Counted from the first letter of the stretch, positions 33,404-42,508 are shown. The stretch is 64,000 bases of DNA from Microcystis aeruginosa FD4 (GCF_009792235.1 NZ_CP046973.1:3906001-3970000), one strand, 5' to 3'. Translations and numbers: made by a program. The notes: generated by a model from the sequence alone, not told the origin.

Positions 33404-34276
33404 ATGCTGCGCCAAGTAACGACAATCTTTTTAATTCTTACCCTTTGTTGCACAACGGTGGCCTGTGGTTCCTCGTCAAATCAAACTCAGTCACCGTCAG
33501 CTAATAACAGTATTGTAAGACAAGAATCCAATCAGGTTAGTAGCGGTCGCTACGAGGTGCAACAAGCTACCTACGATGACGGAGATGGCACTTATACCTT
33601 AATGCTGTTAAACACCCCTGGGGGGACTTCTCCCCTCTTTCGCACCACTAACCTACAAATGGCTAGATTAACCGATGAGGACATTGCTAAAGGGGAAAAA
33701 ACCGCGGTAGAAATCAACGGTGATCAGGCTACCCTGTACATGACCGAAGATTTTAAAATTGAGTATGTCCATAATGTCACGGAAGTGCGGCAAAATCCCC
33801 AAACCGGACAACAGGAAACCGTGGTGATTCGGCAAGAATCGAGTTTTTGGAGTCCTTTTTTCGGTGCTGTTGCTGGTCAAGCTTTGGGTAGTTTGCTCTT
33901 TCGTCCTCAATATTACGTTCCTCCCCTCTATACTCCGGGAGGTGTGATGACCGGTTTTGGTGGTTACGGTTCCACCTATAATCAGGCAGTAGATCAATAC
34001 CGGACTAAACATAATAGTCCACCTCCGGCAGTCAAAAACCGGCAAACTCTCCGTTCTACTGGCAATTTACGTCGTTATCCCAGTAATACTACCTCTAGTC
34101 CCAATCGCAGCACCACCACCACCACAAAACCCAGTGGTTCCGGTTATGGTTCTAGTACCCTGAAGAATTCGGGTAAATCTGATAATGTCAAACGTTCTCC
34201 TAGTTTTGGTTCCTCTGGTTCCCGTCGTACCCCTAGTCGTAGTGGTTTCGGCAGCAGCAGACGTGGCCGACGTTAG
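33404..34276 (+). CDS. Putative lipoprotein with Ser/Arg-rich tail
   Basis: 290 residues from ATG 33404. A signal peptide II is visible: MLRQVTTIFLILTLCCTTVAC with lipobox TVAC. The frame is open to 33344, within the previous gene, but that part is not signal-like. The middle (about 45-160) may fold as one domain (YEVQQATYDDGDGTYTLMLLN). From about 205 it is Ser/Thr/Gly/Arg-rich and ends SSRRGRR, which is unusual for a lipoprotein and suggests binding to an acidic surface or polysaccharide (inference). Family unknown. Confidence 0.65.
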   Translation: MLRQVTTIFLILTLCCTTVACGSSSNQTQSPSANNSIVRQESNQVSSGRYEVQQATYDDGDGTYTLMLLNTPGGTSPLFRTTNLQMARLTDEDIAKGEKTAVEINGDQATLYMTEDFKIEYVHNVTEVRQNPQTGQQETVVIRQESSFWSPFFGAVAGQALGSLLFRPQYYVPPLYTPGGVMTGFGGYGSTYNQAVDQYRTKHNSPPPAVKNRQTLRSTGNLRRYPSNTTSSPNRSTTTTTKPSGSGYGSSTLKNSGKSDNVKRSPSFGSSGSRRTPSRSGFGSSRRGRR

Positions 34277-34342
34277 CAGGATTTGACTGGAGTGGTGGAA
34301 GATTAACCCTGTCTTCCCCACCTCAGACATTGGAGATGACAA

Positions 34343-34858
34343 CTACTTAGTAGCAACCATTTTGCGAATTTCCGAATAAAAAACCGTCTGGCGATCGCCA
34401 TTGGCTGACTGGATAATACTGGTACGCAATCTCAGATTAGGACTAGCAAACCAGATTCTTTCCTCGATACGATGGTGATTATCCTCGATGGTTAAAGTTA
34501 AAGCTTGATCACTTCTGAGATGATATTCTCCCAGCGCTGCCGATTTACCGTCCGATTTGAGCAATTTTCCTTGCCAAGAATTTTCTGAGGGTAGCCAAAC
34601 TAAATAGCTAGAACCGATTTTTTTCGGTTGTCCATAGTCCACGGAATTATCCCAGGTCGTTTTCCATCCCCCTAGACTGGTCTGGGACTGACAGTTATTT
34701 TCTAAACATAATTGCACCACATCGGCAGCATCGGCAGCCAGCAAATCGATGGTGATTTCTGCTTTATTATTGGCAACTTTTTGGGTAGCTAATTGATAAC
34801 TGGTGCGCTGAGAAAACCATTTACCCGCACAGAGATTAATAAATTCTTGAATGTCCAT
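34343..34858 (-). CDS. CpcS/CpeS-type phycobiliprotein lyase
   Basis: 171 residues, typical length. FINLCAGKWFSQRTSYQLA at the start, GGWKTTWDNSVDYG, then ALTLTIEDNHHRIEERIWFASPNLRLRTSII and FYSEIRKM at the end match the lipocalin-fold CpcS/CpeS family (EERIWFASPNLRLRTS is the hallmark). Role: attaches phycocyanobilin or related bilins to a conserved Cys of phycobiliprotein subunits. Which of the S, T or U branches it belongs to is not decided here. Lies 61 bp downstream of the NblB-like gene, same strand, so both may serve the phycobilisome. Confidence 0.88.
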   Translation of the reverse strand: MDIQEFINLCAGKWFSQRTSYQLATQKVANNKAEITIDLLAADAADVVQLCLENNCQSQTSLGGWKTTWDNSVDYGQPKKIGSSYLVWLPSENSWQGKLLKSDGKSAALGEYHLRSDQALTLTIEDNHHRIEERIWFASPNLRLRTSIIQSANGDRQTVFYSEIRKMVATK

Positions 34859-34919
34859 GAATGGCTGTAGGCAAAGATCGATCGCTCTGAAAGAATAGAT
34901 TATTTATTCTATCCTATCC

Positions 34920-35588
34920 CTAGACCTTGGCCAATTTTTGCAAGGATAAACGGGCAGCTTCGCGCACTTGTGGATGTTCGTCCTTGACCAAAAATTTTAA
35001 GGCTGCGATCGTTTTTTCCGCCGGAAGATGGCCTAAAGCTTCCGCTAATCGCTGCCGGATTAACCAGTCATCGGAGTTAACAAAAGTTAAAAGCTTCTCG
35101 ACGACTTCCACTGCTTTGATTTCCCCAAGAGCGGCAATAGCGGCCTGTTGAATAACCGCTTCGTTACTATCGAGAGCCGATAATAACACCTGTTTAGCCC
35201 GAATATCGCGCAAATTGCCCAAAGCAACGGCAGCACTAAAGCGGACTAACCATTGCGTGTCTTCGTAAAAAGCCCGTTGTAGGGGTTCAAAAGCGCGAAT
35301 ATCTTCTAAATAACCTAAAGCCCCCGCTGCATCGGCGCGAATGCCATAATCGGCATCATTGGCTAACAAATCCACTAGGATAGGAAAGCATTCCTCGGTT
35401 TGTTTGACTCCCAAGGCAAAGACAGCCATTGATCGCACTGGCAGCATTTCATCATAAAGGACTTTTTTGATCAAGGGTACAGCCTCCTCTGGGGTCACTT
35501 CTCGCAGGGAGGCCAGGGCCAACAGACGGTCTTTAGAGTTGCTGCTTTCTAACTGGAGGGCAATGGCTTCTATATCAGGCTTACTCAT
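34920..35588 (-). CDS. HEAT-repeat protein, NblB/CpcE-like
   Basis: 222 residues from ATG 35588 (a TTG nine bases upstream is possible). It consists of about six HEAT/PBS-lyase repeats: LVDLLANDADYGIRADAAGALGYL, FYEDTQWLVRFSAAVALGNL and LDSNEAVIQQAAIAALGEI. This is the form of NblB, needed for phycobilisome breakdown under starvation, and also of CpcE/F lyase subunits. The length and even repeats favour NblB-like. The position upstream of a CpcS lyase supports a phycobilisome role. Specific substrate unknown. Confidence 0.75.
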   Translation of the reverse strand: MSKPDIEAIALQLESSNSKDRLLALASLREVTPEEAVPLIKKVLYDEMLPVRSMAVFALGVKQTEECFPILVDLLANDADYGIRADAAGALGYLEDIRAFEPLQRAFYEDTQWLVRFSAAVALGNLRDIRAKQVLLSALDSNEAVIQQAAIAALGEIKAVEVVEKLLTFVNSDDWLIRQRLAEALGHLPAEKTIAALKFLVKDEHPQVREAARLSLQKLAKV

Positions 35589-35848
35589 TTTTGTCAATCA
35601 CTTGTAATATTTCTTTAATTATAACGCAATTCTTGGCAATTCAGAAACGAGAGCGGGGAAAGGATTTCTTGAGGATTTCTTAAGGATTGAGGCGAGAGTT
35701 GACTTCCTCCGGGGAACTATAATTTAAGTATGGTAATACGATAAATGCTAGGCTTTCTGATAGATTCAGGAAAAAAATATAAAGCCCCACTCCCCTTCAG
35801 GTCAGCGAGGTTGAGATTAAAAAAAAACAGATAGCCTAGGGCTAATTA

Positions 35849-35883
35849 GCTTGTCTAGCCGCAACTGTCACACCTAGACAAGC
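35849..35883 (+). promoter_or_regulatory. Hairpin directly upstream of the SD of the 509-aa gene
   Basis: GCTTGTCTAG (35849-35858) and CTAGACAAGC (35874-35883) form a perfect 10-bp stem with a 15-nt loop. The Shine-Dalgarno AGGGGGT begins at the next base and ATG is 10 bp beyond the stem. It could be a translational control element or a protein operator. Confidence 0.5.
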
Positions 35884-35893
35884 AGGGGGTGTT

Positions 35894-37423
35894 ATGGTGA
35901 AACATCGAGTTTTTAATACTGGTTCTTTGACTCTAGACACGGAAAAAGAGCAGCTCTTTGTGTCCGTGACTCCAGACTATCAAAAAGGCCCCGGCATTCA
36001 ACGGGATGGTATAACTCCTCCCAGAATGCAGGATCCTCATGCAGTGGGGAATATAACTCTTCCTCGACTTGATCAAATTGCTATTCCTAGCCTAGACTCT
36101 ACGACCAATGGTTACGAGCAGAGAGCAGGGACTTGGACACTTTATCATCATCTCAAAGAATTCTGCGCTCAGCGAGGACAGGATTGGCTCATTATTGGCG
36201 CCCAAGGTTGTGGGGATCTAACGATGAATCCGTGGCATCTTGCCTATCTTGGCCCTAATTACTACATAAACTCCTTGCAAAATCAATTATGTGGAATGTT
36301 TCTCCCCGGAGACCCGCAAGAACCGATCGATCATCGCATCTATCGGTGTTTGGTCAAATGGCGTGATGATATGGCTACACGCCTCGGCCATCGTTATGAA
36401 TTTTTGGATTTAAAATTTATTATGGCTGGAGGGGCAAATATAATACAGATTAACGATCCGAGGGTGGCTGACTATGATGCTTTTTTAAGAACGCTACCGG
36501 GATACGATGCTAATTTACAGAATATCGCCCCATTTTTAGAGTTTGCCCTAGCGGGAAAAACTATTATTCAACAAGGTGATGTGGTTCCCCTATTTACTGC
36601 TATCGATCGATTCCAAGATGTACGCCATATTTTTTGCCTGCCTTATGAAATTCCATGTGCGGGGCATTTTAGGAGGCAGGTTATTAATACAATTAACTTG
36701 GGGGAATATCAACTCTACGGCGATTTGAATGCCAGACGTGCCGCTTTAAACGGACCGATTATCGTAGAAACTCAATTAATTTCTCCCGGGGGTTTTCTGA
36801 ACATCAATCTGGCTGATCCTGCTGTCGCAAACGAATTAGATGAACAGCACTTTAGACGGGTTGGTGTTTCTCCGCGTCGGGCGGGAGAATATTTTCCTTG
36901 CCCCGGAGGAGACACGGTAGAGATTTACTTTCCCAAGAGCATCTATCCTTTTGGAATTTTGGGAATGTCCGGTCAAAAAATTATCTGTTTTGCGTCCTCG
37001 GGATTATCGGCAAGGATCGGCAATACCCTAGAAGGGATTACCTTAATTATGAGCGATGGATTCGGTGCGGAAGAAGCGATGGTTTTAGATGAAGGATGTG
37101 ACGTTTTTCAAATGATCAATCCCATGAGGGATGATCATGCTTTCACTTATACCAACGATGAATTATTGGATAGAGTGTTAGCTTTTACCCACGATCAAAT
37201 GCTTCTAGATACGGCTGCAAGTGTTAACAATCCAGTTAATGGTCCGGCACTAGGTGGAGACATGAGACAATGGCCTCTCAATCGAGATTTATTGAAGCAA
37301 GTGGAAAATGATTATGGCACTAGAGCAGCTGGTCTAGATTATACAGATATCTTTCCGGTCAGGTTAAGTCGCTCGCAAATCAGAAGTATTTTGATTGTTG
37401 CTGTCCCAAAAAATCCTCAATAG
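35894..37423 (+). CDS. Unrecognised 509-residue protein
   Basis: A well-formed gene with SD AGGGGGT. No signal peptide or transmembrane segment. The N-terminal 70 residues are Pro-rich (GPGIQRDGITPPRMQDPHAV). The middle is mixed alpha/beta with Cys and Trp (QDWLIIGAQGCGDLTMNPWH). The C-terminal part (IYFPKSIYPFGILGMSG, FASSGLSARIGNTLEGITLI, MSDGFGAEEAMVLDEG) vaguely recalls the end of NAGPA-type phosphodiester glycosidase domains, where GA..A..LDGG is typical, but the match is weak. It stands alone between repeats and a PIN remnant. Function not known. Possible accessory gene. Confidence 0.6.
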   Translation: MVKHRVFNTGSLTLDTEKEQLFVSVTPDYQKGPGIQRDGITPPRMQDPHAVGNITLPRLDQIAIPSLDSTTNGYEQRAGTWTLYHHLKEFCAQRGQDWLIIGAQGCGDLTMNPWHLAYLGPNYYINSLQNQLCGMFLPGDPQEPIDHRIYRCLVKWRDDMATRLGHRYEFLDLKFIMAGGANIIQINDPRVADYDAFLRTLPGYDANLQNIAPFLEFALAGKTIIQQGDVVPLFTAIDRFQDVRHIFCLPYEIPCAGHFRRQVINTINLGEYQLYGDLNARRAALNGPIIVETQLISPGGFLNINLADPAVANELDEQHFRRVGVSPRRAGEYFPCPGGDTVEIYFPKSIYPFGILGMSGQKIICFASSGLSARIGNTLEGITLIMSDGFGAEEAMVLDEGCDVFQMINPMRDDHAFTYTNDELLDRVLAFTHDQMLLDTAASVNNPVNGPALGGDMRQWPLNRDLLKQVENDYGTRAAGLDYTDIFPVRLSRSQIRSILIVAVPKNPQ

Positions 37424-37439
37424 GGAGATTCAACCCGGT

Positions 37440-37648
37440 GCGTCTCAATTTTTTAGAAATACCTAGATTATATTTTGGGCGCACCCTATGCGCCCCTATC
37501 ATTGGGGAAACAATTATTAATTTCTCAAGCAATTACAGAAAACCTAATTATCCTAGGCGTTGATTCTGTTTTCAATTCTTATCCCGTAGAAAAATATGGT
37601 AAAAAATGTCGTTTATTTTCTTTTTATTATCGTTTACCAAATTTCTAA
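37440..37648 (+). pseudogene. PIN-domain gene remnant behind a dispersed repeat
   Basis: 37475-37500 is a GGGCGCACCCTATGCGCCCC palindromic repeat. From 37502 the frame reads LGKQLLISQAITENLIILGV, then DSVFNSYPVEKYG, ending at 37648. This is the C-terminal part of a VapC-type PIN toxin (LLIAQAxxExLxxxxxDxxFxxYxV). The N-terminal half is missing, so it is a fragment truncated at the repeat. Confidence 0.6.
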
Positions 37649-37817
37649 AACTTCAAGAATAAAACTCATAATTGAGATTAATAACTATGCTAAAAACTAC
37701 CACTATTTGGTTAAAATTTTTCCTATTAATGCTAATAGAAGATAGTGATAAAATTACCGAATCAAAGGAGAAGGGAGATGGAGTTTTATACTTTGTAATA
37801 AAATTAACAATAGGCAG
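37649..37817. other. AT-rich intergenic DNA, no feature seen
   Basis: Very AT-rich with short frames and an AAGGAGAAGGGAG purine run near 37765. Nothing supported. Confidence 0.4.
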
Positions 37818-38624
37818 TTAATATAACTTCGGTTGACGGAATTGATAAACATCAGTGATCGCCTGTACCCAACCATTAGCAACGGATTCTAATAATCGAT
37901 CGCCTTTTTCTTTACTTGCATTAGTAGCATCTCCCATCACTCCACTTTTAGTTAATTCCTTAGTTAACCAAGCAAAGGGTAATTTTCCTTCCATAGTTAG
38001 TAAACTATTTTCTGGCAAACCCTGGGGATATTCTCGGACAGCCCGCTCAATTTTTACCTGTTCTGGCAGTAATGATAACATAATGCTAGTTTCCACATCT
38101 CCTGCATGAATACCGTATTCTAATTCATATTCCGAGAATAATTCAGCCGCATTGTGGGGAACTCGCCAAGTGAAAAAAGGAAATACTAAAAAATCGGGAT
38201 ATTGTTGATGAATATCCCTAGCGGCAATTTCCATAACTTGCGGTTGTCCGCCGTGGGAGTTCATTAATACTAACTTGCGAAAACCCGAACGATAGAGACT
38301 TTCAGCTATCTCTTGGATGAGGGTTAATAAAGTGGCTGCCGAGAGGGTAATCGTGCCGGGGAAAGACCAATGTTCGTTAGATTTTCCGTAGTAGAGACAG
38401 GGTAAAGCAAAGGCGGGAACATTTGTATTTAATTTCTCGAAAGCTTTGCCTAAAACCCCTAAACTAATGGCAGCATCGACGGCAATAGGGAGATGAGGTC
38501 CGTGTTGTTCGAGCGCACCGATGGGTTGAATAATTACCACATTTTCCTTATCTGACATTAAATCTATATCGGTCCAAGTAAGATAGGGAAAATAACGATG
38601 AGGGGGAATAAAACCGTGCATCAT
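37818..38624 (-). CDS. Creatininase-family amidohydrolase
   Basis: 268 residues. The metal-binding pattern of the creatinine amidohydrolase/MftE family is present: QPIGALEQHGPHLPIAVDAAI (Glu and His ligands), YGKSNEHWSFPGTITLS, LVLMNSHGGQPQVM (His) and GIHAGDVETSIMLSL (His/Asp/Glu). Members hydrolyse cyclic amides or process peptide-derived precursors using two metal ions. The substrate is not deducible. Two consecutive ATGs (38624, 38621). Transcribed away from the 509-aa gene region and monocistronic. Cytosolic. Confidence 0.88.
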   Translation of the reverse strand: MMHGFIPPHRYFPYLTWTDIDLMSDKENVVIIQPIGALEQHGPHLPIAVDAAISLGVLGKAFEKLNTNVPAFALPCLYYGKSNEHWSFPGTITLSAATLLTLIQEIAESLYRSGFRKLVLMNSHGGQPQVMEIAARDIHQQYPDFLVFPFFTWRVPHNAAELFSEYELEYGIHAGDVETSIMLSLLPEQVKIERAVREYPQGLPENSLLTMEGKLPFAWLTKELTKSGVMGDATNASKEKGDRLLESVANGWVQAITDVYQFRQPKLY

Positions 38625-38726
38625 AATTGTTATTGGGGGTGAGGGATTATGGTTAGGGTAAAAATTACTGTTTATGTTGTAATTTTATCACTAATTCTTG
38701 ACAAGGTTGCCAATCGTCTTTATAGG

Positions 38727-39063
38727 TAGGGCTTGCTGAAAAAGCCTGAAATGCCGATAGGAAAAAGGTTTCGACTCAATAAAGTTGAGAAAAAAGGCCC
38801 AAAAAAAGGTAAAATACCCTAAAAGCCAGGCACTTTTTTTTATTCACTACAGATGTATCGGCTCTCGACCGCAACTCCATCAGAACCCGAATCATTTGAA
38901 CTGCCCTTTGGTGGACGGTGAGGCTTCGACGGTGAGATCAGCGTTCGACAAAAGCTCACGCCGAGGTCCGAACCGCTTGTCGAACCGCGGAAAACTATCA
39001 GATGAAAACCGTTGGGTTATTATGGCCAACTTAATTCCCTGGGAAAAATTTGAAGAAGAATAA
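38727..39063 (+). mobile_element. Truncated IS: left end and first 13 codons of a transposase
   Basis: TAGGGCTTGCTGAAAAAG (38727-38744) is an end of the same type as MITE family B. A leader with palindromic inserts follows, then ATG 39022 MANLIPWEKFEEE and a stop. The LIPWxxFE start is typical of DDE transposases of the IS1182/IS5-like type (from memory). The remainder of the transposase is missing. Short repeats (GTCTCGGA) follow at about 39175-39200. Confidence 0.65.
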
Positions 39064-39276
39064 GTATCTAAGCACAATTAATTACACATCTAAGCCACTA
39101 CTCCGTCAGACTGCTTGTGATCAGTAAACAGTGAACTGAAAACTCAAATCCGATCCCTAATAGCTGTCTTGTAAGTCTCGGAGTCTCGGAGTCTCGGAGT
39201 CTCGACTAGGAAATTAATTTTGCACGACTACTTAACAGGATTTGGTATGACGGACAATTTAGTAAAGTGATAAAAA

Positions 39277-39303
39277 TCGGGGTTGAAACATTTTCAACCC
39301 CGA
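39277..39303 (-). terminator. Rho-independent terminator of the ClpC-like gene
   Basis: TCGGGGTTGAAA (39277-39288) pairs perfectly with TTTCAACCCCGA (39292-39303) around a 3-nt loop. On the minus strand it is followed by ATTTTTA. It sits 21 bp beyond the gene's stop. Confidence 0.9.
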
Positions 39304-39324
39304 AAAAAGCAATTTTTGAGGGGA

Positions 39325-41712
39325 TTAACCCACTGGTTGTAACTGTAATTGCGAGAGAATATCGTTTTGCTCAGAGCGCTGATGACGAGAGACTGTCACC
39401 ACAGCTTCAGCAGTTACATCTAATATTGCATGGTCTCCAGAATTGACTTCTCCCGATAACATCGCGACCGCTAAACTATCCTCTAAGCGTCGAGTTAAAG
39501 CACGACGTAAAGGCCGCGCACCGTAGCTAGGATCATAACCCTCATTGATGACCAAATCCTTAAAAGCGGCGGTAACTTCCACAGAAATGCCTTTTTCTGT
39601 CAATTGTTTGGCTAGAGCTGCGATGAGAATATCGGCAATCTGGGTAACTTCTTCGCGAGTTAACTGTCGGAAAACAATGATTTCATCGAGACGGTTGAGA
39701 AATTCGGGACGGAAATATTGTTTTAACTCGTCTGTCACCCGATTAGAAATCTGTTGGTAACGCGATTGAGCAAAATCGTCAGCCATCTCGAATCCTAAGC
39801 TATTACCGCCTTTTTCGATGACTTTTGAGCCAATATTCGAGGTCATGATAATTAGGGTATTCTTAAAGTCCACCCGACGACCTTGGGAATCGGTCAAATG
39901 ACCATCTTCTAACAGTTGCAGGAGAAGATTAAAAACATCGGGATGTGCTTTCTCGATTTCGTCAAACAAGACTACTTTATAGGGTTGACGACGCACTGCT
40001 TCCGTTAACTGACCGCCTTCATTGTAACCGATGTATCCGGGAGGCGCACCAATTAATTTAGAAACCGTGTGGGATTCCATAAATTCCGACATATCTAGAC
40101 GAATCATACTGGATTCCGAGCCAAAGAGCAACTTAGCTAAGGCTTTCGTTAATTCAGTTTTACCCACTCCCGTGGGACCGGCAAAAATAAACGAGGCAAT
40201 CGGACGGTTAGGATTCTTTAAATTTACTCGCGCTCGACGAATAGCACGAGAAACGGCATTTACCGCCTCCTGTTGACCAATAATCCGCTCGTGCAGTTGA
40301 TATTCCAGATTTAAGAGCGATTCCAACTCAGTTTCAGTTAATTGGCTAACGGGAATACCTGTCCAAGCGGCGACAATTTGGGCGATTTCCTCCGCATCCA
40401 CCACCGGAATTAAAGATTCGGGGTTAATTAGGGGTGATTCTTCGTTAACCTCCGCAGGACTTTTACTTTGTAGGGAATAGCGTAGATGGGTGCGGGATCC
40501 CGCTTCATCGAGAAGATCGATCGCTTTGTCCGGTAAAAAGCGATCATTGATATAGCGCGAGGATAGATTAACGGCAGCTTCGATCGCTTTTTGAGCGTAT
40601 TTTACCTGATGGAAATTCTCGTAGGTGGCTTTTAAACCCTGTAAAATCTCGATCGCTTGCTCTTTAGTCGGTTCTCCCACCATAACTGGCTGAAAACGTC
40701 TTTCTAGAGCCGCATCTCGCTCAATATGCCGTTTATACTCATCGAGAGTCGTTGCCCCTAAACACTGTAACTCGCCGCGAGCTAAAGCAGGTTTAAGCAA
40801 GTTAGAAGCATCCATGGCTCCTCCCATGCTACCAGCACCGACAAGAGTGTGAATTTCATCGATAAACAGGATAATATTGCCCGATTTGCCAACTTCCTCC
40901 ACAATACCCTTTAAACGTTCCTCAAAATCGCCGCGAAAACGGGTTCCCGCCAGTAAAGACCCCATATCGAGGGCAATTACCTGTTTATCCCGCAAAAGTT
41001 CGGGAATATCGCCATTATAGATGCGTTGTGCTAACCCTTCAGCGATCGCTGTTTTACCTACCCCCGGCTCACCGAGTAAAATCGGGTTATTCTTGCTGCG
41101 ACGACCTAAAATTTGGATAACTCGCTGGATTTCTGGCTCTCTACCGATTACAGGGTCAATTTTGCCATTTTTGACCTCTTGGCTTAAATTGCGACTATAT
41201 TGGGCTAAAATACCGCCTTTAGGAGCATTTTTCTGGTCTTCATAGTCACTCCTTGCCGTAAAGCGACCACTAACGACTTTTTCCCCGGCATTTTTCAGTA
41301 AAAGGCTGCGAAGTTTGATCAAATCAACACCCTGCATAATTAAAATTTTAGCGGCTAGGGATTCGGGATCGCTGGTGATAGCGAGTAATAAATGTTCAGG
41401 TGCGATCGCCTGTTCCCCTAATTGTCGAGCTTCCTGAAATGCTTGCTCGAATATCTTTTTCGCTTTCGGGGTAAAAGGGATATTAACGGGACTGTAACCG
41501 CTGCCGCGGCCGGTCATTCCTTCAATCACGCGGCGACTTTCGTACAGGGTAACTTTTAAATCCTTGAGAATTAAGGCTGCGGTGGCGGTGGCTTCTCCTA
41601 TCAATCCTAACAGTAAATGCTCCGTACCGACGACACTGTTACCAGTACGACGGGCTTCTTCTTGGGCGAACATCACCGCTTTGATAGCTTTCTGGTTAAA
41701 GTATTCAAACAT
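39325..41712 (-). CDS. ClpC-like AAA+ unfoldase paralogue with shortened middle region
   Basis: 795 residues. Clp N domain (1-145, two repeats), AAA-1 with Walker A GEPGVGKT at 214-221 and IDEIHTLVGAG, AAA-2 with GPTGVGKT at 512-519 and LFDEIEKAHPDV, and a D2 C-terminal domain. A ClpP-docking type tripeptide is present (NSLGFEM). Between AAA-1 and AAA-2 the usual ClpC coiled M domain with UVR motif is missing: residues about 410-440 are only a 30-residue linker. Cyanobacterial ClpC is about 820 aa, so this is a divergent paralogue. Probable role: ATP-driven unfolding for ClpP with altered adaptor control. Confidence 0.85.
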   Translation of the reverse strand: MFEYFNQKAIKAVMFAQEEARRTGNSVVGTEHLLLGLIGEATATAALILKDLKVTLYESRRVIEGMTGRGSGYSPVNIPFTPKAKKIFEQAFQEARQLGEQAIAPEHLLLAITSDPESLAAKILIMQGVDLIKLRSLLLKNAGEKVVSGRFTARSDYEDQKNAPKGGILAQYSRNLSQEVKNGKIDPVIGREPEIQRVIQILGRRSKNNPILLGEPGVGKTAIAEGLAQRIYNGDIPELLRDKQVIALDMGSLLAGTRFRGDFEERLKGIVEEVGKSGNIILFIDEIHTLVGAGSMGGAMDASNLLKPALARGELQCLGATTLDEYKRHIERDAALERRFQPVMVGEPTKEQAIEILQGLKATYENFHQVKYAQKAIEAAVNLSSRYINDRFLPDKAIDLLDEAGSRTHLRYSLQSKSPAEVNEESPLINPESLIPVVDAEEIAQIVAAWTGIPVSQLTETELESLLNLEYQLHERIIGQQEAVNAVSRAIRRARVNLKNPNRPIASFIFAGPTGVGKTELTKALAKLLFGSESSMIRLDMSEFMESHTVSKLIGAPPGYIGYNEGGQLTEAVRRQPYKVVLFDEIEKAHPDVFNLLLQLLEDGHLTDSQGRRVDFKNTLIIMTSNIGSKVIEKGGNSLGFEMADDFAQSRYQQISNRVTDELKQYFRPEFLNRLDEIIVFRQLTREEVTQIADILIAALAKQLTEKGISVEVTAAFKDLVINEGYDPSYGARPLRRALTRRLEDSLAVAMLSGEVNSGDHAILDVTAEAVVTVSRHQRSEQNDILSQLQLQPVG

Positions 41713-41871
41713 GATCGACGGCTTCCTGGCTACTGGGCTTTACCTGTTACTGTAACTTTTTCTTTACATTAGCCGGAAGGGGGATATCCGTATCAGCAGG
41801 GTGGGTTAGTCAGTGGTGAACTTGGGCGCTCCTTATAGCGCGTTTTTAGGATGAAAGATCACTGAAATACG

Positions 41872-42231
41872 CTAATAGTTCCACTGATTCAGGGAAATGA
41901 ACTGATTGATCAGAGGGACGTTAGCAGTTTCGATATTGGCGATCGCCTTGACAATTGCCTTGAAGCCCATATTTTTTAGGGGGTTAGCGTTACGGTAAAC
42001 CGCTAATATCCCCGAATGGCTTGGATTACCCTGGTGCAGCTCTTCAAAGTCATCGCAGTTATGAGTTAGCAGAATCCGATTTTCCTGTATGACATAGTCA
42101 AGTACGACATCATCTGTGCAGCCAGCCAAACCAATTTCATTGATCGTCAGTACGTCATGACCAGCAGCCGTAAGTAACTTAACCAGAAGTTGGGCTTGCG
42201 AGTCCTCATCAAGCAATAATCTTAGGCTCAA
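41872..42231 (-). CDS. DUF5615 PIN-like toxin
   Basis: 119 residues from TTG 42231 (or GTG 42234). The fold shows LSLRLLLDEDSQAQLLVKLLTAAGHDV, LAGCTDDVVLDYVIQENRILLTHNCDDFEELH and the C-terminal GILAVYRNANPL, the DUF5615 pattern with acidic residues in place of a PIN active site. These form type II toxin-antitoxin pairs with DUF433 proteins. The start overlaps the end of the DUF433 gene by about 23 bp, implying translational coupling. Its open frame extends further upstream but that segment reads through the antitoxin gene in another frame. Confidence 0.88.
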   Translation of the reverse strand: MSLRLLLDEDSQAQLLVKLLTAAGHDVLTINEIGLAGCTDDVVLDYVIQENRILLTHNCDDFEELHQGNPSHSGILAVYRNANPLKNMGFKAIVKAIANIETANVPLINQFISLNQWNY

Positions 42232-42508
42232 CACTAATCCCCTTTGCTTCCAGACGGTGGCGTTCTTCTTCTGCTTCTTGCTTGAGTAGCTGCTGATTCG
42301 TCTCGCAGTAGTCAATTGCTTCGTAGATAGCAGCCAGGGGTAACTCCCAATTAAGGGCTGCTTCTTGAGGAGTCATGTCGTTGACAATCATATCTGACCA
42401 GACATCAAAAGCTTTCAGCCTCCGGCCCTGAAAACAAAGCTGTTGTCGCCAGGAATGAGGACGTTTCTCTAAATACTGCCATTGGGTTTTTGCTGCGTTA
42501 CTGGTCAT
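42209..42508 (-). CDS. DUF433 antitoxin
   Basis: 99 residues. WQYLEKRPHSWRQQLCFQGRRLKAFDVWSDMIVNDMTPQEAALNWELPLAAIYEAIDYCETNQQLL is the DUF433 signature, a small HTH-like fold. The acidic tail (EAEEERHRLEAKGISVEP) would bind the toxin. First gene of the pair with DUF5615. Expected to autoregulate. No obvious operator palindrome was seen upstream. Confidence 0.9.
   Translation of the reverse strand: MTSNAAKTQWQYLEKRPHSWRQQLCFQGRRLKAFDVWSDMIVNDMTPQEAALNWELPLAAIYEAIDYCETNQQLLKQEAEEERHRLEAKGISVEPKIIA

Noticed and set aside
38785..39063. 92-aa ORF overlapping the truncated IS
   Set aside because: Only its last 13 codons, from ATG 39022, look like a transposase start. The rest is IS leader.
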